Positions 1 through 10,077 of a stretch of DNA of 64,000 nt are shown piece by piece. A program made the translations under genes and the position numbers. Below the pieces are notes generated by a model that made no database searches, had not been told where the DNA came from, and saw only the letters and a program-made list of their open reading frames with translations. The first letter of the stretch is position 1. Each line of letters begins with the position of its first letter. The stretch lies in contig JANJTB010000028.1 in NCBI GenBank assembly GCA_024711295.1, positions 141,164 to 205,163 of the forward strand, read 5' to 3'. This DNA is from a bacterium. Lineage in GTDB: Bacteria; Bacteroidota; Ignavibacteria; Kapaibacteriales; UBA2268.

Positions 1-2
1 CA

Positions 3-296
3 AATGCGATCAAATTTACACCTAATGATGGAGAAATCGAAGTTGGCTGCGAAAAGACCGATGATTATTCGATTATTATTATAAATGACCATGGAGTAGG
101 AATGGACAAATCAGAAATTGACAATATTTTTGATTCAAATAATTACCATACTAAATCAGGCACAAATAAAGAAAAAGGCTCCGGATTGGGGCTTAAGATT
201 GTAAAAGAATTTGTAGATATTCACAATGGCAGTCTCTTGATTGATAGTAAATTAGGCGAAGGCACCAAGTTCGGTGTTTTATTACCAAATGCTTAG
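3..296 (+). CDS. Sensor histidine kinase, C-terminal ATPase fragment
   Basis: This is the 3' end of a sensor kinase whose start lies left of the window; the frame is open from base 3. The visible 97 residues are the HATPase_c domain. It begins inside the N box (NAIKFTPNDG), then shows the G1 box (NDHGVGM), the F-box region (IFDS) and the G2 box (KGSGLGLKIVKEF), and ends with GTKFGVLLPNA. This domain binds ATP to phosphorylate the conserved histidine. The sensor and dimerisation parts are not visible, so the signal is unknown. It converges with the nuclease gene, with an 11 bp gap. An internal ATG at 102 is not the true start. Confidence 0.9.
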   Translation, partial: NAIKFTPNDGEIEVGCEKTDDYSIIIINDHGVGMDKSEIDNIFDSNNYHTKSGTNKEKGSGLGLKIVKEFVDIHNGSLLIDSKLGEGTKFGVLLPNA

Positions 297-306
297 AATA
301 TTCAAA

Positions 307-1119
307 TCATTTATAAATATATTGCTCAATTATACCTTGAATATTCTCAGGAACTTTTCTCAAAAAATCATAACCGCTCGAAAACTCAATATTATCAACG
401 GATGTAGCAAACTCCTCCCATTTTTTATTTCTTATTCCTTCAATATTAGGCATCATTACGCTATAAATGATTGTATTGTAATTCACACATTCGAGCCCTT
501 CTCCCTTTTCTAAAACAACAACAATCTTATAACAGCTATCAGGCACTTTTATTCCACTTGAAAGAAACCTTTCGGATTTATATACTGCGCCTGCGTAAAT
601 ATATAGTTCCTTATTACTTTTCTCAGCCAATTCTTCGACGAATCTCTCGAAATCCAGCCACACACCTCGGTTAAGATCAGCAGTCTGAGGAATTATATTT
701 GACATAAAAAATGTTGACTTATTATTCTCTTGAGTATTGGTTCTATCATGAGACCTTACAAGATGACCTCTGTCAAAATTTGTATTTGTATAGTCGTCGT
801 GTGCTACTTTTTTGATTGAATCAGGCAAATATGAATCTGTGATAAATTTGCCGCTGTAACGACCGGATTTTCCAATCCAATTTGAATTTAAGTTCCATGC
901 AGCCCAGTTTGTTGTTTTAATAGTGTGATTATAACTTACTGTAAACTGGCTTCTGTGAATAATCAAATCATCTGATGAATCTTTATCCACAGGTATGCCT
1001 AATGCGATATTTATTTTATATGAATCAGTACTATCAAGGATAATTACATTGGAGAATGCGGATTCTCTTGCAATTAAAACGGCAAGAAAAACATAAATAA
1101 ATATCTTCAGATAAATCAT
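307..1119 (-). CDS. Exported DNA/RNA non-specific endonuclease (NUC1 family)
   Basis: 270 residues with a hydrophobic N-terminus (MIYLKIFIYVFLAVLIA) that looks like a signal peptide. The family's catalytic motif DRGH is at residues 116-119 (NFDRGHLVRSHD), followed by the conserved asparagine region SNIIPQTADLNRGVW, which places it with Serratia nuclease/NucA enzymes that cleave DNA and RNA using one divalent metal. It probably acts in the periplasm or outside the cell, in nutrient scavenging or DNA degradation. It overlaps the upstream isochorismatase-like gene by 4 bp, so the two are likely co-translated. The biological role is inferred from the family. Confidence 0.9.
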   Translation of the reverse strand: MIYLKIFIYVFLAVLIARESAFSNVIILDSTDSYKINIALGIPVDKDSSDDLIIHRSQFTVSYNHTIKTTNWAAWNLNSNWIGKSGRYSGKFITDSYLPDSIKKVAHDDYTNTNFDRGHLVRSHDRTNTQENNKSTFFMSNIIPQTADLNRGVWLDFERFVEELAEKSNKELYIYAGAVYKSERFLSSGIKVPDSCYKIVVVLEKGEGLECVNYNTIIYSVMMPNIEGIRNKKWEEFATSVDNIEFSSGYDFLRKVPENIQGIIEQYIYK

Positions 1120-1658
1120 TTTACTAATTTGGAAATCTGTTTAAACTTATCAGTACCTGATACTCTCGTCAGCTCAAAAAGTAAAGATTCAACAGTAGTG
1201 ATTATTGCACCTTCTTCATTAGCTCTTTTGACAGCAATTCTTTTATCATTCAAATTGCGCGATGATACACAGTCCTCGACCAGAATTGGCGTATATCCGG
1301 CTGCGATCGCATCAATTACAGTCTGCAGAACGCATACATGAGATTCAATTCCAAATACAATCAAATTGCTTTTTGCTAATCCCATAAAAGCAGCCTGAAA
1401 ATCTACATTATCTATACAGCTGAATTCAGCTTTTTCGATATAACTGAAGTCTTCAAAAAGCTCTTTAAGGCTTTCAATTGTGTCTCCAATGCCTTTTGAA
1501 TATTGTTGAGTAATCAGTATTGGAATATCTAAAATTTGTAAGCCTCTAACCAGTTTAATTATATTCTTTTCAAGATTCTGATTATCTGAAATATATGGAA
1601 ATAGCTTTGATTGGACATCAATCATCACAGCAGCAGTTTTATCAGCTAAAATTCTCAT
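1116..1658 (-). CDS. Isochorismatase/nicotinamidase-family cysteine hydrolase
   Basis: 180 residues, the usual size for this cytosolic amidohydrolase family. The expected triad is visible: Asp14 (VMIDVQSKLF), Lys76 (IEKAEFSC) and Cys109 in the classic context GIESHVCVLQTV. Members hydrolyse amides or vinyl ethers such as nicotinamide, isochorismate or ureas. The sequence resembles the YcaC/generic subgroup rather than a dedicated PncA, so the substrate is left open. It is the first gene of a tight pair with the nuclease (4 bp overlap), although no functional link is obvious. Confidence 0.88.
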   Translation of the reverse strand: MRILADKTAAVMIDVQSKLFPYISDNQNLEKNIIKLVRGLQILDIPILITQQYSKGIGDTIESLKELFEDFSYIEKAEFSCIDNVDFQAAFMGLAKSNLIVFGIESHVCVLQTVIDAIAAGYTPILVEDCVSSRNLNDKRIAVKRANEEGAIITTVESLLFELTRVSGTDKFKQISKLVK

Positions 1659-1703
1659 TTTATTCTATCCTTTGATTTTATGTTAACTTTTTTTATTTAT
1701 AAA

Positions 1704-2429
1704 TTAATGAGCAAGTGCTAAAGTAGCAATACCAACTTTTTTTGCTCCTGACTCTATAAGCTTAGCGGCAGCTGAATTAAGAGTCGAACCTGTCGTAAGT
1801 ACATCATCAATCAGCAAAATACTCTTATTTGTAATATTCTGATTTTTCTTAACTTCGAATACATCGGTCATATTCTTTTTTCTATCGCTTTTATTTAGTT
1901 TTGTTTGTGTAACTGTATATTTTTTTCTAATCAAAATATCGTCAGAAAAAATAAGTCCACTTTTTCTACAAAGTCCTTTTGCAATCAGGTCTGACTGATT
2001 GAAACCCCTTTCTCGCTTTTTGGCAAAATGTATTGGAATAGGTACAATATAGTCATAGTAAATCATTTTGTCATATATTAATCTGTTTGCAAGCATCTCA
2101 CCGAGTTCTAAACCTAAAGATTTAAACTTATTATACTTTATAGCATGAATTATTTCAATATAACCCTCATTTTTTTCAATATTCATAAGTGCTGTTGCCT
2201 CTGACACATAACATACTTCATTCTCAAAATTCCTATGAAACCTGTTGAGAATAATCTCTTTTTCATCGGCAAAAGGTATATTATCGTAGCATTTGTTACA
2301 AATGAAACTGCTGATTGAATTACTAACTTTAAAAAGTGAGTTACAGACCAAACAATGAGGTGGTGCTACAAAATCGAATAAATTTCGCAGCAAAGCCTTA
2401 TAAATAGAATGTCTGTTTTTGTCAAACAT
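1704..2429 (-). CDS. ComF family phosphoribosyltransferase-like protein
   Basis: 241 residues with the ComF layout. An N-terminal zinc ribbon has Cys26/Cys29 and Cys44/Cys47 (CLVC, CNKC). A type I phosphoribosyltransferase fold follows, with the PRPP-binding loop ILLIDDVLTTGST at residues 204-216. The family motif RGFNQSDLIAKGL is also present. ComF proteins help single-stranded DNA uptake and processing during natural transformation in competent bacteria, and some act with replication-restart proteins. It lies 18 bp from the DoxX-type gene and likely shares its transcript. Confidence 0.9.
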   Translation of the reverse strand: MFDKNRHSIYKALLRNLFDFVAPPHCLVCNSLFKVSNSISSFICNKCYDNIPFADEKEIILNRFHRNFENEVCYVSEATALMNIEKNEGYIEIIHAIKYNKFKSLGLELGEMLANRLIYDKMIYYDYIVPIPIHFAKKRERGFNQSDLIAKGLCRKSGLIFSDDILIRKKYTVTQTKLNKSDRKKNMTDVFEVKKNQNITNKSILLIDDVLTTGSTLNSAAAKLIESGAKKVGIATLALAH

Positions 2430-2446
2430 TTAGAATCATAATTATT

Positions 2447-2884
2447 TTAATTATCAAATGAAAATCTTGTGCTTGGGAAAATAAACAAAACAATGGATGC
2501 TAAAAACAAAAGCAAATTCTCTATCAGTTTAGGCAAACCCACTTTTTGAGGATTTGTAGTAGAGCAACCACAATTAATATCAAGTCCCATAGCCATAGCC
2601 CAAATCACAGCCAGAATAAACATAAACATTAAAGATGAAGATACTAGAGAACTCGCCTTTACTCTTACTCCCAAAGAAATCAATACGCCAACTATTACCT
2701 CTACCCATGGCAGGATCAATGCAAATAGATTTAAAAAAACCTCGGGCAATAATGAATAATTTGCAATTTCGCCTACAAATTTTTCCGGATTTGAAATTTT
2801 ACCAACACCATACGAGATAAAAATATACCCTACAACTAATCTTAAAATCAGCAAAACATATTGATTTTCAATAATCTTTTTCAT
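2447..2884 (-). CDS. DoxX/MauE-type membrane protein
   Basis: 145 residues with four predicted transmembrane helices. The pattern GYIFISYGVGKISNPEKF followed by NYSLLPEVFLNLFALILPWVEV is typical of DoxX and MauE redox-associated membrane proteins. A CGC motif (residues about 106-108) lies after helix 3. MauE/DoxX proteins are thought to support disulfide or electron-transfer chemistry in the periplasm. It is the first gene of the minus-strand run DoxX-comF-isochorismatase-nuclease and diverges from accA over a 180 bp AT-rich gap that must hold both promoters. Confidence 0.8.
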   Translation of the reverse strand: MKKIIENQYVLLILRLVVGYIFISYGVGKISNPEKFVGEIANYSLLPEVFLNLFALILPWVEVIVGVLISLGVRVKASSLVSSSLMFMFILAVIWAMAMGLDINCGCSTTNPQKVGLPKLIENLLLFLASIVLFIFPSTRFSFDN

Positions 2885-3065
2885 AGCACATAATACAGTT
2901 TTCTGAATAATGAATTATAAACTAAAAAAAATCAATATTATTTTATCAAATGAATGTAATTTGCTAAAAAATGATTTTTTTTTATTTATCTAAAAATAAG
3001 TTAAAATAATTACGTTAATAAATTGATTACTGAGAAATATATTTAATAAAAATACAGAAAAACCA

Positions 3066-4019
3066 ATGGCAAATAAACTAACTTTTGACTTCGAAAAACC
3101 AATAATTGACTTAGAGCAAAAAATTGAAGAAATGCGTGTTCTTGGTCAACAAATTGATATTTCCAAAGAAATTAAAGATTTAGAAGGAAAAATTGAAGAA
3201 CTAAAAGTTGAGATTTACAAAAATCTTACACGTTGGCAAAGAGTACAAATAGCCCGTCATCCCGATAGACCTAACACATTAGACTATATCAATAACTGCT
3301 TTACAGATTTTGTAGAATTGCACGGAGACAGAAAGTTTAAAGATGATCCTGCCATTGTAGGTGGATTTGCGAATTTTGAGGGTAAGTCTGTTATGGTTGT
3401 CGGGCATCAGAAAGGCAAAGACACTAAATCGAACCTGTACAGAAATTTTGGTATGCCCAACCCCGAAGGATATCGCAAAGCTGCCAGATTATTTGAGTTA
3501 GCCGAAAAGTTTAATAAACCAATTATCACATTGCTTGATACACCTGGAGCATTCCCCGGGCTCGAAGCAGAAGAAAGAGGACAAGCTGAAGCCATAGCCG
3601 CAAATCTTCTGCTGATGAATAAGCTAAAAGTTCCGATAATTGTTATTGTCATTGGTGAAGGCGCTTCGGGTGGTGCAATTGGTATTGGAGTAGGCGACAG
3701 AATTTTAATGCTCGAAAACTCCTGGTATTCAGTTATTTCACCTGAATCATGCTCTTCAATACTTTGGAGAAGTTGGGATTTTAAAGAACAGGCAGCTGAG
3801 CAATTACAGTTGACAGCACAAGATTTGCTGAAATTGAAGGTAATTGATGAAATTATCGAAGAGCCCTTAGGCGGAGCTCATCAAAATCCTAAGCAGATGT
3901 ATGATGTTTTCAGTAAAGTATTGGCTAAAGAACTGCAAACTGTATCCAAAATAAATAAGGAAAAGCTTACAAAGCTTAGACGCGAAAAATTTTATGCAAT
4001 GGGAATATGGCAGGAATAA
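3066..4019 (+). CDS. accA: Acetyl-CoA carboxylase carboxyltransferase subunit alpha
   Basis: 317 residues, the standard AccA length. With AccD it transfers the carboxyl group from biotin-AccB to acetyl-CoA, making malonyl-CoA for fatty acid synthesis. The N-terminal coiled helix ([16 protein letters not shown]) and the crotonase-fold core are clear, including the oxyanion and CoA-binding segments [16 protein letters not shown] and [13 protein letters not shown]. accD is not in the window. accB and accC are about 17 kb away, so the complex is encoded in several places, as in many members of this group. The upstream 180 bp is AT-rich and holds the likely promoter. Confidence 0.97.
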   Translation: MANKLTFDFEKPIIDLEQKIEEMRVLGQQIDISKEIKDLEGKIEELKVEIYKNLTRWQRVQIARHPDRPNTLDYINNCFTDFVELHGDRKFKDDPAIVGGFANFEGKSVMVVGHQKGKDTKSNLYRNFGMPNPEGYRKAARLFELAEKFNKPIITLLDTPGAFPGLEAEERGQAEAIAANLLLMNKLKVPIIVIVIGEGASGGAIGIGVGDRILMLENSWYSVISPESCSSILWRSWDFKEQAAEQLQLTAQDLLKLKVIDEIIEEPLGGAHQNPKQMYDVFSKVLAKELQTVSKINKEKLTKLRREKFYAMGIWQE

Positions 4020-4035
4020 AAACTAATCAGCAATT

Positions 4036-4638
4036 ATGTTAAAATTCTTTAGCTCTCAGAAGAAAAGAATTATTGCATCATTGCTAAAATTTGCCAATAA
4101 TCCTTATGCTAAGACAACAATTTTTATTCATTCAATTGCTGATTCTTCGATATTGCCGATATCGGTTGATATTACATTTGTTCCAATTTCAATTGCATTG
4201 CCAAAAAAGTCATTTGTTTTTGCACTATGGGCAACTATAGGTTCTTTGATTGGTGGAATAATTTCTTATTTTATTGGGATGGAGCTAATGTCTGTCTTAG
4301 GGCAGGAATTGATAAATATCATCAGCGGACCTGAAGTCTGGGATGAGATGCTTACATCGTTCAGAGGTGATTTAGCTCTTTGGACTCTCGTGGTTGCAGC
4401 CATCACTCCACTACCCTATTCATTGGCATGTATGGCAAGCGGTGTGGTTGAGCTCGATTTTACTACTTTTGTGATAATCTCAGTAGCAGGCAGAACCTTT
4501 AGATTTTTTCTCATAGCGGCTTTGGTTTACTTGTTCGGGCCTGCAGTGCAGGTATTTCTTGATAAATATACACGCCAGCTGGCAATATTTTTTATAACTG
4601 CTTTTATAATAACAATTTCAGCTCTTATTTTTCTTTAG
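4036..4638 (+). CDS. VTT/YqaA-family membrane protein
   Basis: 200 residues with several hydrophobic helices and the VTT (DedA/SNARE-associated) signature: a re-entrant segment after FALWATIGSLIGGIISYFIG, and the second half TPLPYSLACMASGVVELDFTTFVIISVAGRTFRFF. The YqaA branch is commonly annotated as a small DedA-like transporter or flippase. DedA relatives recycle undecaprenyl phosphate or move other lipids, but the substrate cannot be read here. It lies 16 bp after accA and 16 bp before uvrA, so the three probably form one transcript. Confidence 0.8.
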   Translation: MLKFFSSQKKRIIASLLKFANNPYAKTTIFIHSIADSSILPISVDITFVPISIALPKKSFVFALWATIGSLIGGIISYFIGMELMSVLGQELINIISGPEVWDEMLTSFRGDLALWTLVVAAITPLPYSLACMASGVVELDFTTFVIISVAGRTFRFFLIAALVYLFGPAVQVFLDKYTRQLAIFFITAFIITISALIFL

Positions 4639-4654
4639 GCCTTACTAAAAAATA

Positions 4655-7576
4655 ATGAATAACTTAGCATATACATTTTTTGATAATTCATCAAACGAAG
4701 AGCTCTCCGAGATAAAGATATCCGGTGCAAGAGAGCACAATCTTAAAAATATTTCGCTGGATATTCCCCGAGATAAATTCGTTGTAATTACCGGATTATC
4801 CGGTTCAGGAAAGTCTTCTTTAGCTTTCGACACTTTATATGCCGAAGGACAGAGAAGATATGTGGAATGTCTCTCCCCTTATGCAAAACAATTTTTAGGA
4901 ATAATGAAAAAACCAGATGTTGATGTTATTGAAGGATTATCCCCTGCAATTTCGATTGAACAGAAATCTGTCAGTCATAATCCAAGGTCAACAGTAGGAA
5001 CTACCACAGAGGTTTATGATTATCTGAGGTTATTATTCTCAAAGATTGGAACACAGTATTGTACAGAATGTAATATTCCTGTGATAAAGAAGAATTTAGA
5101 TGAAATAATCAATGAAATAAAAAGCACATTTTCTGGTAAGGAAATACTGGTTTTGGCACCTATAGTAAAGGGTAGGAAAGGACAATACAAAGAGTTAATC
5201 AACAATTTGATGGGTCAGGGATTTACCAGAATCCGATTAGACGGAAAAATTGTCAAATTATCCGAGAATCTAACTATTGAAAGGTATAGCATACATGATA
5301 TAGAGCTGGTAGTTGATAAGATATTCGTTTCGGAGAATTCCGAGAAAAGACTCAGAGACTCTGTTTCCCTGTCAATAGCAAAATCAGATGGTGTTGTAAT
5401 GATTCTCGAAGATGATACCAACGATTCGAAATACTCACTTTTCTCTGTAAACAACTCTTGTCCGGGTTGCGGTAAATCTTATGATGCTCCTGCTCCTAAC
5501 TCATTTTCCTTCAACAGTCCTTACGGTGCCTGTCAAAAATGCCAGGGAATAGGTGAAATTGAGGATTTTGGGATTGAAAACTTACTTAAAAATCCAGAAC
5601 TCAGTATTATTGACGGAGCTGTTCCTGCAATGCTTGACCCATTAATTGCAAAAGAATTTACATACTTCGTAGAGCTATGCAACGAATTGGAATTAGCTGT
5701 TGATATACCGGTAAATAAACTGAGCCCTAACCAGTTCGAGGAATTATTTGACGGTAAAAAGGAATTTGACTTAGCAAAAATTAAAAAGTCCAACATATAT
5801 ATTAAAGCAAATCAATTCGACTATTTCAGAGGAGTTCGTGGATTTTTCAGATTCTTGCTAAAAGCAGTTGGAGAGAATAACAAAATTAACTTCGCTTCTG
5901 AATTCAACAGTTTGATTACATGCCCTGACTGCAAGGGCCAAAGATTACGCAAAGAATCGCTATTCATTAAAATTCAGGACTACAACATCACAGATTTGTG
6001 CAATCTGAATATTATTCACCTGGTGTCGGAATGTAGTGCAATTGAACAAAATTTTACTGATCGTCAAAAGGCAATAGCATTTACAATTATTCAAGAAATT
6101 ACAACTCGATCACAATTTCTGATTAATGTCGGGCTTAGTTATTTATCTTTAAATAGAAGTGTCCGAACTCTATCAGGAGGGGAGTCGCAGAGAATCAGAC
6201 TTGCATCACAGATTGGCTCACAGCTCGTCGGAGTTATGTATGTACTCGACGAACCAAGCATAGGTCTTCATCAGCACGACAACATTAAACTTATTGACTC
6301 ACTAAAGCATCTGCGTGATTTGGGTAATACCGTAATTGTAGTTGAGCACGACAAACAAATGATTGAAATGTCTGACTACCTTATTGACATAGGTCCGGGT
6401 GCCGGAATCCATGGGGGCGAAATTATACTCACAGGCAATCCTGTTGATATAATTAACCGTAAAGATATGTATCTTGGTTACAGAAATTCCGTAACCGCAC
6501 AATATTTGACAGGTGAAAAATCAATTAACATCCCAAATACAAGAAGGACAGGCAATGGAAATTTCATTGAATTGAATGGAGCAAAAGGCAATAATCTAAA
6601 AAAAGTTGACCTAAAACTGCCCCTTGGTTTGTTTGTCTGCATTACGGGTATGAGCGGCTCTGGCAAGAGCAGTCTTATCAATGATACTCTTTATCCTATT
6701 CTGTCGCGTCATTTCAACCGGAAGTCCACACTTGTACCACTGCCTTACAATTCAGTCAGTGGGCTCGAACATATTGATAAAATAATTGAGATTGACCAAC
6801 AGCCAATAGGCAGGACCCCCCGCTCAAATCCTGCTACATATACAGGGATTTTTACTCTTATCAGAGACTTTTTTGCTATGCTGCCTGAGTCTAAAATTCG
6901 TGGCTACAAGTCCGGTAGATTCTCATTTAATGTGGAGGGCGGAAGATGTGCAGAATGTCAGGGTGCAGGAATCAAAAAAATTGAGATGAATTTTCTTCCT
7001 GATGTTTATGTTACTTGCGACGAGTGTAACGGAAAGCGATATAACACAGAAACACTGATGGTAAAATACAGAGACCATTCAATTGCTGATGTGCTTGATA
7101 TGACCGTTGAGGAAGCAAATGAATTCTTCAAAGATATTCCCAAACTAAAGAAAAAAATTTCCACATTATTCGAAGTAGGATTGGGATACATCACTCTCGG
7201 GCAGCAGGCACCCACTTTATCAGGCGGCGAAGCACAAAGGGTAAAACTCGCTACAGAATTATCTAAAGTTAGTACAGGAAAAACTCTTTACTTGCTGGAC
7301 GAACCCACTACCGGTCTGCACTTCGAAGATGTGAACGTACTGCTAAAATTGCTTGACAAACTGGTTGACAAAGGCAATACTGTGGTAGTAATTGAGCATA
7401 ATTTAGATGTTATTAAATGTGCAGACTATATAATTGACTTAGGTCCCGAAGGCGGAGCCGAAGGTGGCAAAATTGTTGCTCAAGGGACACCTGAAAAAAT
7501 TGTTAAATCCAGATTGAGTACTACAGGTAAATACCTTAAGCAAGAACTGGCTGTTAGGAATATGTCAAAAAGTTAG
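4655..7576 (+). CDS. uvrA: Excinuclease ABC subunit A
   Basis: 973 residues, close to the family length of about 940. UvrA scans DNA for bulky lesions with UvrB in nucleotide excision repair. Two ABC ATPase modules are visible: Walker [10 protein letters not shown] at residues 47-55 and GMSGSGKSS near residue 665, and ABC signatures [12 protein letters not shown] and [12 protein letters not shown] with following Walker B stretches ([22 protein letters not shown]). The zinc modules are intact (CPGC...CQKC and CAEC...CDEC). The start at 4655 places the first domain at the normal distance. No defects seen. Confidence 0.98.
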   Translation: MNNLAYTFFDNSSNEELSEIKISGAREHNLKNISLDIPRDKFVVITGLSGSGKSSLAFDTLYAEGQRRYVECLSPYAKQFLGIMKKPDVDVIEGLSPAISIEQKSVSHNPRSTVGTTTEVYDYLRLLFSKIGTQYCTECNIPVIKKNLDEIINEIKSTFSGKEILVLAPIVKGRKGQYKELINNLMGQGFTRIRLDGKIVKLSENLTIERYSIHDIELVVDKIFVSENSEKRLRDSVSLSIAKSDGVVMILEDDTNDSKYSLFSVNNSCPGCGKSYDAPAPNSFSFNSPYGACQKCQGIGEIEDFGIENLLKNPELSIIDGAVPAMLDPLIAKEFTYFVELCNELELAVDIPVNKLSPNQFEELFDGKKEFDLAKIKKSNIYIKANQFDYFRGVRGFFRFLLKAVGENNKINFASEFNSLITCPDCKGQRLRKESLFIKIQDYNITDLCNLNIIHLVSECSAIEQNFTDRQKAIAFTIIQEITTRSQFLINVGLSYLSLNRSVRTLSGGESQRIRLASQIGSQLVGVMYVLDEPSIGLHQHDNIKLIDSLKHLRDLGNTVIVVEHDKQMIEMSDYLIDIGPGAGIHGGEIILTGNPVDIINRKDMYLGYRNSVTAQYLTGEKSINIPNTRRTGNGNFIELNGAKGNNLKKVDLKLPLGLFVCITGMSGSGKSSLINDTLYPILSRHFNRKSTLVPLPYNSVSGLEHIDKIIEIDQQPIGRTPRSNPATYTGIFTLIRDFFAMLPESKIRGYKSGRFSFNVEGGRCAECQGAGIKKIEMNFLPDVYVTCDECNGKRYNTETLMVKYRDHSIADVLDMTVEEANEFFKDIPKLKKKISTLFEVGLGYITLGQQAPTLSGGEAQRVKLATELSKVSTGKTLYLLDEPTTGLHFEDVNVLLKLLDKLVDKGNTVVVIEHNLDVIKCADYIIDLGPEGGAEGGKIVAQGTPEKIVKSRLSTTGKYLKQELAVRNMSKS

Positions 7577-7756
7577 TTATTGACGGAATGTTTATTTTTG
7601 TGTAAAATAAATGCAAAAGAACTTAATTAAATATTAATATTTTGATTTGAAACTCTTTTTAATTTGGCAATAACAACTGGTAAAATACACATTGCGTTTT
7701 TTTTTATCGTTGAAATAATTAAAAATAATATGTTAATTTAATATTGGAAATGAACA

Positions 7757-8209
7757 ATGAAAAAGTTGACTTTCCTTCTTACTGCTATCTTAATTTTAGC
7801 ACCTGCATCATTCCTTCATTCACTATCATTAAATGATTCTGCCGCTACAAATCTAGTAAAAGAATTTCAGGGAAAAACTGAAAATTGGAGGATTGCTTAT
7901 AACAGCAAAAATGCCCAAAATCTTATTCAATTCTATACCGAAGATGCTGTTTATGTTTCATCACATGTAGCCGGACTTGAAGCAAAAGGCAGAGATAAAT
8001 TAATATCCAACTTCCAGAATGGGATGAAAATAGGTGGATTTATAGATTCCATCGAAATACTTAAAATAGACATTTCCGGTGATATAGCTACTTTGCTCTG
8101 CAAATATAAAGCCACGAATAATGGCGTAACTGTGATTGGCAGAAACTTATTAGTAATAAAAAATATTAATGGAAATTGGCTCATTTCAATTCACATGACA
8201 GTTGTATAA
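7757..8209 (+). CDS. Exported SnoaL-like/DUF4440 protein
   Basis: 150 residues. Residues 1-22 form a signal peptide (MKKLTFLLTAILILAPASFLHS). The rest matches the NTF2-like, DUF4440/SgcJ type: WRIAYNSKNAQNLIQFYTEDAVYVSS, then GRDKLISNFQNGMK, and a final strand block GRNLLVIKNINGNWLISIHMT. Such small cone-shaped proteins bind ligands or act as isomerases or hydrolases, and the specific role is unknown. It has its own upstream gap of 180 bp after uvrA, so it is probably transcribed separately. Confidence 0.75.
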   Translation: MKKLTFLLTAILILAPASFLHSLSLNDSAATNLVKEFQGKTENWRIAYNSKNAQNLIQFYTEDAVYVSSHVAGLEAKGRDKLISNFQNGMKIGGFIDSIEILKIDISGDIATLLCKYKATNNGVTVIGRNLLVIKNINGNWLISIHMTVV

Positions 8210-8379
8210 TTTTTTAGTGAGCAAAGCAATTCATTCTGCCATATTGAAATTTACTTCGTTAATTTAGCCAATTTAAGCAATATACATGTATATTTTATTG
8301 ATTTTTTTTTGCTAATTTTGTAAAGTCATTTATTGAGATATTGTAAATAAGTAAGATAAATTTTAGATAATGAAAGGGT

Positions 8380-8604
8380 ATGAATAATCGTGACTTAATT
8401 ATTATTCATAGACAGAATTATACAATGAGGCATACAAACCCATCCATAGAGCGTCAGGAATGGCCCTTCAAGACAGACATCCACAAATGGTATGTTCGTC
8501 GTCTTGGGTCAGGACCGTATTATCATGCATTCCCGGTGTACAAGGGTGTATGGAAAACCATGCACCCGGTTTGGCTCCCCGTTTTTATTATTTGCTGTAA
8601 TTAA
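8380..8604 (+). other. GC-richer segment with strong hairpins; 74-codon ORF doubtful
   Basis: The stretch is visibly richer in G and C than the flanks. It contains an ORF of 74 codons with no recognisable domain and only a poorly spaced purine run before its ATG. It also contains strong secondary structure. At 8544-8567 a 10 bp stem (GGGTGTATGG / CCATGCACCC, one G-T pair) closes on an AAAA tetraloop. Further upstream CAAGAC and GTCTTG can pair. A structured RNA or the remnant of a mobile repeat fits at least as well as a small protein. Confidence 0.35.
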
Positions 8605-8677
8605 AGGAGATGAATTCTTGTTTTGCCTTATGACAATTGACTATGACTTATTGATTTAAGAAATGACCTGATGCATT

Positions 8678-8694
8678 CCTGTCTAAATGACAGG
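8678..8694 (+). terminator. Short hairpin before the WD40 gene
   Basis: CCTGTC and GACAGG form a 6 bp perfect stem around a 5-nt loop, with a T-rich stretch starting about 8 bases later. It may be a weak terminator for the preceding segment or an mRNA leader structure of the WD40 gene, which starts 38 bp downstream. The stem is short and the U tract is displaced. Confidence 0.3.
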
Positions 8695-8731
8695 CTGTAA
8701 TTTTTAATTTATCTTATACGGAGGTTTCATT

Positions 8732-10069
8732 ATGGAACGCAAAATGTTTTTAATTGTGGCGGCTTTGGTGCTGCTTTTTGTTCAATCTGCTTTTGCTCAA
8801 AGTGAGGAGCTAAGCGACACTGTATGGACTAAGTTTACTTATCCAAATGCAGTAAATGCTGTAAAATTCACTCCCGACGGCAAATATCTTGCTTCAGGTG
8901 GGGATGACGGAGTACCAAGATTATGGGATGCTGAAACGGGAGCACTAATAAGGGAATTTCAGGGGAATGACTGTAAAATATGGTCACTTGATATTAATAA
9001 TTCAGGTGAATTAATTGCTGTGGTTAATGATTCATCAATTATTACTATTTGGAATGTTAATTCCGGTGAAATTTTAAAAGTAATTGACTATTATGGAAAT
9101 AGCAATAAACTGAGGGGGCTTGATTTAAAGTTTTCTAATAATGGGATATATTTAGCTGCAATACTTGCAAAATACGGACTAAATTCTATTGAAAGAGATA
9201 TCATTCTATGGAATACACATAATTGGGAAATAAAATCTCAATTAATGGACGTTGCTGTACCAATTTCATTAATGTTTTCACCAGATGACTCAAAGATTGC
9301 TGTTTCTGATATTGTTTTAGGAGATGAAAAAATAGTTGTTGCGATTTTGAATGTTCCAAGTTTATCCCATATTGCTTACTCTGGTGAATCTAAAAATGCC
9401 ATTATAGATTTAGCTTTCTCCCCAAACAACGAATACCTCGCCGGTGCACTCGAGTCTTCTCCCAACAAAATCTGGAATACTTCCGACTGGAAATTGTTAC
9501 GTAATCTCGGAATTGGCACTGATGCAAGAGCCGTTGCATTTTCTCCCGATAGCAAATATGTTGTCACCGGGTATATAGTTGGAGGAATTGATTTAGCAAG
9601 ATTATTTATTTTTGATAAAGAATCGGGAATAGTACAATATTCGTATTTGTTGGATTATTTTAAAGATTCGTTATTTAAAAAAAATGGATTGTTAGCTTAT
9701 TCTATTGATATAAATAAAACAGCCGAAAAAATCGCAGTCGGTACCGGAGCGGGAATATGTATGCTCAACGCCAAATGGAATCCGACATCAGTACAGGACA
9801 ATCCGGTGCAAATATTTGAGCCGATTGTATTTCCAAACCCGACAAACAGCACAGCAAATATAAGATTTGACCTGCTTAATTCAGCGTCAATTAATATTCA
9901 GATTTATGATATTAATTCCCGTTTAATAGCTCATATTTTTGATGGTTATCTTGATGCCGGAAACCACAATTTTGAGTGGAACACAGCACAAACACCATCC
10001 GGCTCCTATTTTGCACGAATTACAACAAACGGCATAGTTTCTTCAATTCAAATAATCGTAAATAAGTGA
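8732..10069 (+). CDS. Secreted WD40-repeat protein with T9SS sorting domain
   Basis: 445 residues. A clear signal peptide (about residues 1-23, ending SAFAQ) follows a good ribosome site (GGAGG, 8 bases before ATG). Residues about 35-340 hold WD40/beta-propeller blades such as VNAVKFTPDGKYLASGGDDG with RLWDAETG, and later AVAFSPDSKYVVTG. The C-terminal about 80 residues form a Por secretion-system sorting domain (FEPIVFPNPTNSTANIRFDL to GSYFARI), so the protein is expected to cross the outer membrane through the type IX system. The propeller probably mediates binding; the partner is unknown. It overlaps the next ORF's frame but is separated from its ATG by 8 bp. Confidence 0.85.
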   Translation: MERKMFLIVAALVLLFVQSAFAQSEELSDTVWTKFTYPNAVNAVKFTPDGKYLASGGDDGVPRLWDAETGALIREFQGNDCKIWSLDINNSGELIAVVNDSSIITIWNVNSGEILKVIDYYGNSNKLRGLDLKFSNNGIYLAAILAKYGLNSIERDIILWNTHNWEIKSQLMDVAVPISLMFSPDDSKIAVSDIVLGDEKIVVAILNVPSLSHIAYSGESKNAIIDLAFSPNNEYLAGALESSPNKIWNTSDWKLLRNLGIGTDARAVAFSPDSKYVVTGYIVGGIDLARLFIFDKESGIVQYSYLLDYFKDSLFKKNGLLAYSIDINKTAEKIAVGTGAGICMLNAKWNPTSVQDNPVQIFEPIVFPNPTNSTANIRFDLLNSASINIQIYDINSRLIAHIFDGYLDAGNHNFEWNTAQTPSGSYFARITTNGIVSSIQIIVNK

Positions 10070-10077
10070 GGTGGAAA

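Noticed and set aside
8605..8731. Tiny ORFs after GGAG at 8607 as a leader peptide
   Set aside because: Frames of 7-9 codons without regulatory codon runs; no attenuator pairing that depends on them.
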